Source: Burkholderiales bacterium
Lineage (GTDB): Bacteria; Pseudomonadota; Gammaproteobacteria; Burkholderiales; Burkholderiaceae_A
NCBI GenBank assembly: GCA_030828265.1
Contig: JAURCW010000071.1
Span: forward strand, 1 to 6,486
Reading direction: 5' to 3'
Length of the DNA stretch: 6,486 nucleotides
Position numbers and translations under genes: made by a program. Of the stretch, positions 1 through 5,704 are shown one piece after another (the stretch's first letter is position 1; every line of letters starts with the position of its first letter). The notes beneath the pieces are model-generated. The model was given only the letters and a program-made list of their open reading frames with translations. It searched no databases and was not told the origin of the DNA.

Positions 1-710
1 ATCTTCTCAACCGCACGGGCGGAGGCTTCTTCTTTGGCCCTTGCTGCACGTTCGGCGGCTAGCTTCTCGGCCGCCCGCTGCTGGGCGGCAAGCCTTTCTG
101 CGGCAAGACGCTCGGCTTCTGCTTTGGCCTTCGCCTGCTCAAAAGCGAGAAGCTGTTGTTTCAAAGCGCCAACCTGAAGCCCATCGCCGTCAAGGGTCTC
201 AAGGCCTTGAGGGTTGGGGGGTACGGGCTGCCCAAGCGCCTGGGCATAAGACCGGGCGAACTGGATACCAGCAAGCACCTTGAGGTTCTCAAAGGTTTTG
301 GCTGACACGGCGTTCGAGGCAAGTGCTGTCTCAAGGGCCTCTCGAGACTCTTCGATACGGCCCAGAGCAGCATAAATAATTGCAAGTCGATTGGCCAGCG
401 AGAGGTTTGAGCGATCGCGTTCAAGCTCGACTTTGAGCTGCTCGGCCACTTGCTCAAGCTGTCCCTCACGTGCCATGAGCATGATGGAGAGATTATCGGG
501 CGCACTCGTGGCAGGGCTTGATGGCTGCAGGGTCACTGAACTGGCGCTTACCGGCTTGGCCATAACCGCACCTAGCATAACGATGACCGCCGAAACGGCA
601 AGACCTCGCCAGGGCAAGGAGTACCAGGGCGTCAGCCGGCCGCGGGTTGCCCATGGTTTGTTAACGCCAGCACGGTACGGATGACTGAAAATGGGCTCTG
701 GATCGGTCAC
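1..710 (-). CDS. Exported or membrane-anchored TPR/coiled-coil protein, C-terminus cut by window edge
   Basis: The minus frame is open from the GTG at 710-708 to the window edge (236 full codons, no stop). An in-frame TAA at 713-711 abuts the GTG, so the protein cannot start further upstream; no clear Shine-Dalgarno precedes it. Residues 1-36 are polar with several Arg, Trp and Pro. Residues 37-51 are hydrophobic and are followed by an A-x-A-like site (VSA, 54-56), which suggests a signal peptide or signal anchor placing the rest in the periplasm. Residues about 72-160 are helical, with a good TPR match at 105-133 (Leu-Ala-x-x-Tyr-Ala-x-Leu-Gly...Ala-Leu). After a Pro/Gly-rich linker (162-181), residues from about 183 to the edge are an Ala/Glu/Arg/Lys-rich coiled coil. 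I do not recognise the exact gene. Beta-proteobacterial TPR proteins that end in a Cds6-like or SPOR domain are one possibility, but the C-terminal domain that would decide this is missing. It diverges from the ParA-like gene. Confidence 0.8.
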   Translation of the reverse strand, partial: MTDPEPIFSHPYRAGVNKPWATRGRLTPWYSLPWRGLAVSAVIVMLGAVMAKPVSASSVTLQPSSPATSAPDNLSIMLMAREGQLEQVAEQLKVELERDRSNLSLANRLAIIYAALGRIEESREALETALASNAVSAKTFENLKVLAGIQFARSYAQALGQPVPPNPQGLETLDGDGLQVGALKQQLLAFEQAKAKAEAERLAAERLAAQQRAAEKLAAERAARAKEEASARAVEK

Positions 711-904
711 TTATTTGTCGACTTTTTTAGTGTAAAGCCTGATATTATCGACTTGGAGCAAATAGTTAAAGTGATCTGTTAAGTTATTCTAGGTAACTTC
801 TAGTGATGTAGCTTTTTTGTGTGACCGAGTTGTTGGTTTTTGTTGGGATTTTGCCAGTTTCAGTAAGCTCGGACCTTGCTATTTAAGAAAGCGTGGGCAG
901 CCTT
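711..904. promoter_or_regulatory. Divergent intergenic region between the TPR/coiled-coil gene and the parA-like gene
   Basis: This AT-rich gap must hold the promoters of both divergent genes. On the minus strand a GATAAT (744-749) could serve as a -10 box about 34 bp before the GTG at 710, but no convincing -35 box lies upstream of it. On the plus strand I find no good sigma70 pair. An inverted repeat, AAGTTA (781-786) with TAACTT (794-799), lies near the middle and is a possible operator. The heptamer TCGACTT occurs at 718-724 and 748-754. Promoter positions are therefore not resolved by eye. Confidence 0.45.
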
Positions 905-1900
905 ATGTCGGCACTTAAAATTATTGTTGTAAGCCAAAAGGGTGGCGTTGGTAAAAGCACCATTTCCGCGAATCTGGCGGCTTGGTTTCGCGCCGAAGCG
1001 GGTCGGTCAACCGCCGTGCTCGACCTCGACCCGCACGGCTCGTCGAGCACCTGGATTCGCGATGCACGCCCCGTTGGGGTCGATGCCATCCATCAGCCCG
1101 TTGAAGAGGTAGGTGCTCGCCGTTGGCTGTTGTCTGCCCGGGCGCACCTGCGAAGGGCCACTGAACATTACGACGTCGTGATTGTTGACCTTACTTGGAC
1201 CATTAGCATGGACTCCGAGTTTTTATTGGGCTTCGACCTGGTTCTTGTTCCCTCGGGTATTAGCGAGATCGAAGTTCAAGCCTCGATGGATTTTGTTGAG
1301 AAGAACCGCTGGGTCTTTGAGTCTTTGCGCACGGTTCCTCCAACACTTGTCATCTGCCCCTCGCGTGTCCGTCAAGATCAAATGCTTGACCATGCCTTTA
1401 ACGGTAAAAACTTCCCCGTACGTTTTGTCTTGTCGCCCCCAGTTTATGACGACCCCAATATCCGCGCCCTGTTCCGTAAGGACTATCTCATCTCGAAGCC
1501 TGGTCCAGTTGGGCATAACTTTCGACAGTTTGCAGAGGCAATTCTGCAGGCCGCCCACATGCACATGTCGAATTACAAAGACCTTCCGACCACCATGGAA
1601 GGCCGGCGCGCCCTCGACAATCACAACACCCTTCTCACGCGTCACATGGCGCAGCGCAGTCGGGGCGTTGGCGGCCTGCCGAGTTCGCCAGCCTTTTTAG
1701 GCAAGGTAGCCTCACCCGAGACTGACCAGAACACCATGCCGAATGCGAACCCGGCTCAACGCACCGTGAACAGCGATACGGGTGACATGCCCTTTGCCCG
1801 GCCCAAGCCCAATAGCAAGCCTGTGAGTGGCGATCGACGTCCTCCCCCGAGGACCCCAGCCTTTTTGAAGCTGCTTGGCGGTTTCGATAAAAACTCATAA
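905..1900 (+). CDS. ParA/MinD-family P-loop ATPase with long C-terminal tail
   Basis: A 331-residue protein read from ATG 905; an in-frame GTG at 893 would add four residues, and an upstream TAA at 884-886 excludes longer forms. Neither start has a strong ribosome site, so ATG is chosen because the family usually begins just before the first strand. The deviant Walker A motif is at 11-19 (QKGGVGKST, signature Lys12, P-loop Lys17). The switch I motif DLDPHGS is at 40-46, and the Walker B/switch II strand VVIVDL ends at Asp95. Such proteins dimerise on ATP and position DNA or protein complexes. No ParB gene is visible and there is no N-terminal helix-turn-helix, so this is an orphan, short-type ATPase rather than a clear chromosome-segregation ParA. 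The usual D-T/x-P-P of switch II is replaced by D-L-T-W. Residues from about 235 onward are Pro/Asn/Arg-rich and probably disordered. GC is high, and the gene ends at its own terminator. Confidence 0.88.
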   Translation: MSALKIIVVSQKGGVGKSTISANLAAWFRAEAGRSTAVLDLDPHGSSSTWIRDARPVGVDAIHQPVEEVGARRWLLSARAHLRRATEHYDVVIVDLTWTISMDSEFLLGFDLVLVPSGISEIEVQASMDFVEKNRWVFESLRTVPPTLVICPSRVRQDQMLDHAFNGKNFPVRFVLSPPVYDDPNIRALFRKDYLISKPGPVGHNFRQFAEAILQAAHMHMSNYKDLPTTMEGRRALDNHNTLLTRHMAQRSRGVGGLPSSPAFLGKVASPETDQNTMPNANPAQRTVNSDTGDMPFARPKPNSKPVSGDRRPPPRTPAFLKLLGGFDKNS

Positions 1901-1937
1901 CTTAACGACTGCCCCCACGGTTTAACGCATTTTAAGG

Positions 1938-1968
1938 GTAGGGGATAACCCCTGCTTTTTCGCTTTTT
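1938..1968 (+). terminator. Intrinsic terminator of the parA-like gene
   Basis: Arms GTAGGGG (1938-1944) and CCCCTGC (1949-1955) form a 7-bp stem with one T-G wobble and an ATAA loop. They are followed by TTTTT (1956-1960), CGC and a second TTTTT (1964-1968). It lies 38 bp past the stop codon. This is a textbook Rho-independent terminator that separates the parA-like gene from the dct operon. Confidence 0.88.
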
Positions 1969-1995
1969 AGCGGGCGAATGGTTTTCCCGACTCGC

Positions 1996-2043
1996 AGTTC
2001 AGTTTAGAACCTGTTACAACAACATGTTGAACTTGTGTAGTTC
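1996..2043. promoter_or_regulatory. Symmetry-rich leader upstream of dctP, candidate operator
   Basis: Between the terminator and dctP lie several dyads: GTTC (1997-2000) with GAAC (2007-2010), the perfect palindrome CAACATGTTG (2020-2029), and GAACT (2029-2033) with AGTTC (2039-2043). The dct promoter must be in this gap, and clustered dyads are typical of regulator binding sites. I find no convincing sigma70 pair by eye. There is also no GG/GC sigma54 pattern such as DctD-regulated dicarboxylate genes use. Functional assignment is inference only. Confidence 0.35.
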
Positions 2044-2078
2044 GAGACATTTTGGTTGTTTGTATTGACTTAAATCCT

Positions 2079-2083
2079 AGGAG
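2079..2083 (+). promoter_or_regulatory. Ribosome binding site of dctP
   Basis: AGGAG lies 10 nt before ATG 2094. It fixes the start at the Met that opens a canonical signal peptide and argues against an in-frame upstream ATG at 2052, which would bury that signal behind 14 extra residues. Confidence 0.8.
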
Positions 2084-2093
2084 TAACATTTTT

Positions 2094-3086
2094 ATGAAGA
2101 AGATCTTTTCAATTTTTTGTGTCGCTACAATGACAGTGATTGCCTCTACTGCAATTGCGAATGACTGCGATAAAGGTGAACGCGTCGTCAAACTCTCTCA
2201 TGTAACGGGTGGAACAACACACCCTAAGGTTGTGGCTTCGAATAATTTTGCAGATCGAGTCAACAAAGAATTAAATGGGATAATGTGCGTAGAGGTCTAC
2301 CCGAACAGCACTCTGTTCGGTGACTCAAAAGAGCTCGAGGCGCTCCTCTTAGGCGATGTTCAGTTGCTTGCTCCTTCCCTCTCAAAGTTCGGTTCGTACA
2401 CAAAGAAGCTCGGAGTATTTGACCTCCCCTTTATCTTTAAAGATATGGATGCTGGTATGCGGTTTACGAACAGCAAAGTTGGTAAAGATCTACTCAACTC
2501 AATGGATAAGGTTGGATTTGTAGGGCTGGGCTACTGGATGAGTGGCATGAAGTATTTCTCAGCGAACAAGTCCTTGATGGTACCTTCAGATGCTAAAGGC
2601 CTAAAGTTTCGGGTTCAGACGTCTGATGTCGCCAAAGCGATGATTGCCGCCATGGGTGCTTCACCGCAGCCTATGGCGTTTGCCGAGGTTTATGGGGCTC
2701 TGCAGACAGGCGTTGTTGACGGGCAGGAGAACACCTGGTCAAACATCTACACTAAAAAGTTTTTTGAGGTTCAGGACGGCGTAACAGAAACCAATCATCA
2801 GATGCTTGCTTACTTGTTCATGACGTCGAAAGAGTTTCTTGATAGCCTCAAGCCGGATGTACGTGCGAAGTTTCTGAAAATTGCTGACGAAGTGACCCAA
2901 GAGGCTAACAACAGCGTGAAGGCTGCAGAGGCTGAGAACAGAGCGAACATTCTTAAGGCGGGCGGAAAAATTCGTACGCTTAATAGTGAGCAGCGTAAGG
3001 CCTGGGTGGATGCGATGAAGCCAGTCTGGAAGCAATTTGAGGACGAGATTGGCAAAGACATTATCGAAGCGGCTGCAAAGTCCTGA
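2094..3086 (+). CDS. dctP: TRAP transporter periplasmic binding protein, C4-dicarboxylate type (DctP)
   Basis: A 330-residue protein of normal family length. Residues 1-22 form a signal peptide (Lys2-Lys3, hydrophobic core, A-I-A cleavage site), so the mature protein is periplasmic. It captures a small carboxylate and delivers it to DctQM for Na+-driven import. Family hallmarks are KLSHVTGG near the mature N-terminus, VYPNSTLFGD (68-77), the stretch LLLGDVQLLAPS (84-95), FDLPF (109-113), and GLKFRVQ (169-175), where Arg173 is the conserved Arg that salt-bridges the substrate carboxylate. FAEVYGALQTGVVDGQEN (196-213) is the usual signature after it. Two Cys (25 and 65) in the mature protein could form a disulfide. 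From memory it closely resembles the characterised Pseudomonas and Rhodobacter DctP, so succinate, malate or fumarate are likely ligands; another organic acid remains possible. It is the first gene of the operon. Confidence 0.93.
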   Translation: MKKIFSIFCVATMTVIASTAIANDCDKGERVVKLSHVTGGTTHPKVVASNNFADRVNKELNGIMCVEVYPNSTLFGDSKELEALLLGDVQLLAPSLSKFGSYTKKLGVFDLPFIFKDMDAGMRFTNSKVGKDLLNSMDKVGFVGLGYWMSGMKYFSANKSLMVPSDAKGLKFRVQTSDVAKAMIAAMGASPQPMAFAEVYGALQTGVVDGQENTWSNIYTKKFFEVQDGVTETNHQMLAYLFMTSKEFLDSLKPDVRAKFLKIADEVTQEANNSVKAAEAENRANILKAGGKIRTLNSEQRKAWVDAMKPVWKQFEDEIGKDIIEAAAKS

Positions 3087-3107
3087 TCTTTTATCTTTAT
3101 AGGAAAG

Positions 3108-3136
3108 CACCCGACAACCTAAGTGTTGTCGGTGTG
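3108..3136 (+). other. Stem-loop between dctP and dctQ
   Basis: Arms CCGACAAC (3111-3118) and GTTGTCGG (3125-3132) pair perfectly around a 6-nt loop. With one bulged T (3133), CAC (3108-3110) pairs with GTG (3134-3136), giving 11 pairs. No T-run follows, so it is not a standard intrinsic terminator. In operons where the binding protein must exceed the membrane subunits, such structures often protect the upstream mRNA or attenuate read-through; that role here is inferred. Confidence 0.7.
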
Positions 3137-3210
3137 TCTCATCCTAAGATGTTGCCAAAGTAAATTTAAGTCGCGCGTGCTCTGTGCGCCGTGTTTTATA
3201 AGGGCACCCT

Positions 3211-3897
3211 ATGGGATATTGGCCTCACCTCTTGCTTATAGGCCTTGTGGCCTTGCTATGGTTGTGGGATCGCCGTCATCCACAGACTGTTAATCGACTT
3301 GAAGAAAATATTCTTATTGGATTAATGGTCCTCATAACCGCCGTTTCGTTTGGCCAAGTCATCGCCAGGTACATGTTCAACACGGGCTGGTCAGCGGCGC
3401 TTGAATTCACGACATCTTGTTTTAGTTGGCTTATTCTGTTCGGGATGAGCTACGGAATAAAACACGGAACGCATCTGGGCGTAGATGTGTTTCTTAATAA
3501 GCTGCCTTTGGGGGTATTTCGATGGGTGAGTATGCTCGGCGGCCTGGCGGGGCTTCTGTACGGTCTACTTCTTCTTGATGCAACTTGGCTTCAGGTGTTG
3601 GGTGTCGAGACGCGGTCCGGTGCTATCGATTATTGGTCCAAAATGTATCGGGTGAATGTTGGGTCTGAGGAACTGAGATGGCCAACGTTAATTCAGGAGT
3701 GGTTCGGGGTTAACGACCGTGTGCAGCGCTGGATTGTGCTTTTAATGCTTCCAATAAGTCTTGCTCTCATTTCATTCCGATCTCTGCAGGCCATTATTGC
3801 TATTTATCGGGGTCAGCGCAGGTCTGTGATCGCCAGCCATGAGGCAGAGGAGCTTGTGGCTGAAAACAAGGGTGTTTTAGCAAATATCAAGGATTGA
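3211..3897 (+). CDS. dctQ: TRAP transporter small membrane subunit (DctQ)
   Basis: A 228-residue inner-membrane protein that pairs with DctM and helps dock the loaded DctP. ATG 3211 has AAGGG at 3200-3204, six nt upstream. The signature runs from RYMFNTGWSAALEF (53-66) through WLILFGMSYG (73-82) to HLGVDVF (88-94), the usual DctQ pattern. DYWSKMY (140-146) matches the periplasmic motif of the dicarboxylate group. Hydrophobic segments lie at about 4-19, 33-51, 67-83, 104-123 and 174-190: five, against the usual four. The extra one is the N-terminal segment, followed by DRRHP. The loop between the last two segments (about 131-172) also seems long. It lies 124 bp after dctP, beyond the stem-loop, and 20 bp before dctM. 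Confidence 0.9.
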   Translation: MGYWPHLLLIGLVALLWLWDRRHPQTVNRLEENILIGLMVLITAVSFGQVIARYMFNTGWSAALEFTTSCFSWLILFGMSYGIKHGTHLGVDVFLNKLPLGVFRWVSMLGGLAGLLYGLLLLDATWLQVLGVETRSGAIDYWSKMYRVNVGSEELRWPTLIQEWFGVNDRVQRWIVLLMLPISLALISFRSLQAIIAIYRGQRRSVIASHEAEELVAENKGVLANIKD

Positions 3898-3900
3898 CTT

Positions 3901-3907
3901 AGAAAGG
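3901..3907 (+). promoter_or_regulatory. Ribosome binding site of dctM
   Basis: AGAAAGG lies 10 nt before ATG 3918. Two in-frame TTG codons at 3912 and 3915 would be only 4-7 nt away, so ATG 3918 is the preferred start and the two leading codons are left out. Confidence 0.65.
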
Positions 3908-3917
3908 TCGCTTGTTG

Positions 3918-5537
3918 ATGGAACCCATTTTTTTGTTTGGTATTGTTTTAACTTTGTTGTTTTTAGGGGTTCCTGTTGGCCTTTCCTTAGGCCTGTCTTC
4001 TATTCTTTTTGTCACTTTTTTTACGACTGACTCCCTATCGGCGGTCGCTATTTCACTGTTTGGGACGGGCCAGCACTACACCCTCTTAGCCATACCGTTT
4101 TTCATTTTGGCGAGTTCTTTTATGTCAACCGGGGGAGTTGCAAAACGATTAATTCGTTTTGCCATAGCTACGGTAGGGCACTTTCGTGGTGGCCTTGCAA
4201 TGGCTTCCGTTCTTGCCTGCATGATGTTCGCTGCGCTGTCTGGCTCCTCACCTGCCACTGTTGTTGCAATTGGAACTATTGCAATTGCCGGTATGCGACA
4301 GGTTGGCTATAGCAAGGAGTTTGCCTCAGGGATCATTGCAAATGCTGGAACCTTAGGCATTCTTATTCCTCCCTCGATTGTTATGGTGGTCTATGCGGCC
4401 TCGGTCGATGTCTCGGTTGGGAGAATGTTTTTAGCTGGTGTAATACCCGGAATTGTCGCGGGCCTGATGTTAATGGCAACTATTTATATTGTCGCTCGTG
4501 TCAAGAATCTTCCAGCAGAGCCTTGGCGAGGAATGAGTGAGTTATTTGATAGTGCAAAAGGTGCCTTCTGGGGTCTTTTTCTTATTGTCATCATCATGGG
4601 CGGTATATACGGTGGGGTTTTTACTCCCACAGAGGCTGCGGCGGCTGCAGCAGTTTATTCGGCGTTTGTCGCACTATTCGTTTACCGAGACATGGGGCCG
4701 TTAAAAGAAGAGCCTTGGATTCGGGAGACTGATACAAAAGAGTCAAGGATTGGCTTCAAGGCATGGATTTATGCGCTCAGTTTTCTATTGGTGTTTTTGG
4801 TCCTTTCTTTCTTTGTTGTCGGGGATGACAAGACGGTGCCTGCTTCGATGCGCTACATGTGGGGCTTTGTCTTGTCTGCATGTCTAATGTTGAGTTACTT
4901 GGCTTGGCGGGGGGGAGGGCTTTCTCCCGGTGCAATTATTCGACTGGCCTTTGGTGGGGTTCACATTCTTAGCCGTAATTTGGCGTTGATGTTGCGCAGC
5001 ATTAGGGGCGCTGTCTTCGGGGAGGAGACTCGCCATGTGATTTTGGAGGCAACCAAAACCACGATCATGTTGATGTTCATCATCGCCAATGCGCTTTTAT
5101 TCGCTCATATTCTTACAACTGAGCGAATCCCTCAGATGATCACGGAATGGATGCTGGGAGCAGGATTTAACTGGTTTACCTTCCTTATCGCGGTTAATAT
5201 CCTGCTGCTCATTGGGGGCCAATTCATGGAGCCATCGGGTCTGCTGCTTATCGTTGCACCTGTGGTCTTTCCAATTGCCATGGAGCTGGGTATTGATCCC
5301 ATCCACCTTGGGATAATCATGGTAGTGAATATGGAAATTGGCATGATTACTCCGCCTATCGGTCTTAACCTTTTTGTAACTTCAGGTATCACGGGAATGA
5401 GTTTGGACCGGGTCGTGAAGGCGGCCCTTCCTTTTGTTGGTGTACTTTTCATTTTTCTTATTATCGTGACTTACGTTCCATCAATGTCAACTTGGCTTCC
5501 CTATCAAATTATGGGGCCAGAAGTTGTTACTCAATAG
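3918..5537 (+). CDS. dctM: TRAP transporter large membrane subunit, enlarged form (DctM)
   Basis: A 539-residue polytopic inner-membrane protein, the Na+-coupled transport subunit of the DctPQM system. Conserved DctM blocks appear in order: IPFFILASSFMSTGG near residue 60, the re-entrant SGSSPAT (108-114), ANAGTLGILIPPS (141-153), GGVFTPTEAAAA (about 231-242), MEPSG (437-441) and MITPPIGLN (476-484). The last of these and the SGSS hairpin are typical Na+/substrate-site regions of the family. The usual length is about 425-430 residues. The excess lies between Y256, where the canonical VYRE-like end of a helix occurs, and the block LEATKTT (376-382). Within it are two additional hydrophobic segments, about 283-301 and 312-330, and a basic stretch (about 350-360). 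The reading frame is intact throughout, so this is a real insertion and not a frameshift artefact. It is the last gene of the operon and faces the fbpA-like gene. Confidence 0.92.
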   Translation: MEPIFLFGIVLTLLFLGVPVGLSLGLSSILFVTFFTTDSLSAVAISLFGTGQHYTLLAIPFFILASSFMSTGGVAKRLIRFAIATVGHFRGGLAMASVLACMMFAALSGSSPATVVAIGTIAIAGMRQVGYSKEFASGIIANAGTLGILIPPSIVMVVYAASVDVSVGRMFLAGVIPGIVAGLMLMATIYIVARVKNLPAEPWRGMSELFDSAKGAFWGLFLIVIIMGGIYGGVFTPTEAAAAAAVYSAFVALFVYRDMGPLKEEPWIRETDTKESRIGFKAWIYALSFLLVFLVLSFFVVGDDKTVPASMRYMWGFVLSACLMLSYLAWRGGGLSPGAIIRLAFGGVHILSRNLALMLRSIRGAVFGEETRHVILEATKTTIMLMFIIANALLFAHILTTERIPQMITEWMLGAGFNWFTFLIAVNILLLIGGQFMEPSGLLLIVAPVVFPIAMELGIDPIHLGIIMVVNMEIGMITPPIGLNLFVTSGITGMSLDRVVKAALPFVGVLFIFLIIVTYVPSMSTWLPYQIMGPEVVTQ

Positions 5538-5601
5538 TTTCGCAATACGTACTAGTTTTAGGCGCTCGCCTCAAACCGTCATTTCGTATATGGACCGCGC
5601 C

Positions 5602-5654
5602 AGAGACCCAAACCCCGGAGATGGAAGGGTTTAAGCCTCTGGTGGTCTCTTTTT
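5602..5654 (+). terminator. Intrinsic terminator downstream of dctM
   Basis: The outer arms AGAGACC (5602-5608) and GGTCTCT (5644-5650) enclose inner arms AAACCC (5610-5615) and GGGTTT (5627-5632). A T5 run ends the structure at 5650-5654. It lies about 65 bp past the dctM stop. An alternative outer pairing, CCAGAG (5600-5605) with CTCTGG (5637-5642), competes with the first. The T-run is on the plus strand only, so it serves dctPQM. I see no comparable terminator for the convergent fbpA-like gene. Confidence 0.75.
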
Positions 5655-5704
5655 AACCTAAATCGTGTTCACCACTTACGGGAAGGACTGACGCCTTAGT
5701 CGCC

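Noticed and set aside
1..130. Ala/Glu/Arg codon repetition as a DNA tandem repeat
   Set aside because: The periodicity is at protein level (heptad-like coiled coil). The DNA copies differ too much to be a tandem repeat.
161..505. Minus-strand open frame of 114 codons
   Set aside because: It overlaps the TPR/coiled-coil gene in another frame of the same strand. Its Ser/Arg/Pro-rich translation has no family features, while the other frame gives a coherent signal segment, TPR and coiled coil.
1223..1645. Minus-strand open frame of 140 codons inside the parA-like gene
   Set aside because: It is antisense to a gene with clear P-loop ATPase motifs, and its own translation shows no recognisable domain or start signal.
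1961..1972. CGCT-TTTT-AGCG as a separate hairpin
   Set aside because: It is a four-pair stem within the T-rich tail of the terminator at 1938-1968 and adds nothing beyond it.
1970..2090. A sigma54 promoter or a clear sigma70 promoter for dctP
   Set aside because: I looked for GG-N10-GC and for TTGACA/TATAAT pairs with 16-18 bp spacing. The best match (TTACAA at 2014 with TGTAGT) is too weak to call.
2052..2093. Upstream ATG giving a longer DctP
   Set aside because: It would put 14 polar residues before a complete signal peptide and ignore the AGGAG site placed for ATG 2094.
2739..3110. Minus-strand open frame of 123 codons over the end of dctP
   Set aside because: It is antisense to the conserved DctP coding region and has no domain or ribosome site; a shadow frame.
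5560..5571. AGGCG-CT-CGCCT palindrome as a terminator
   Set aside because: The loop would be only 2-4 nt, the stem is short, and no T-run follows on either strand.
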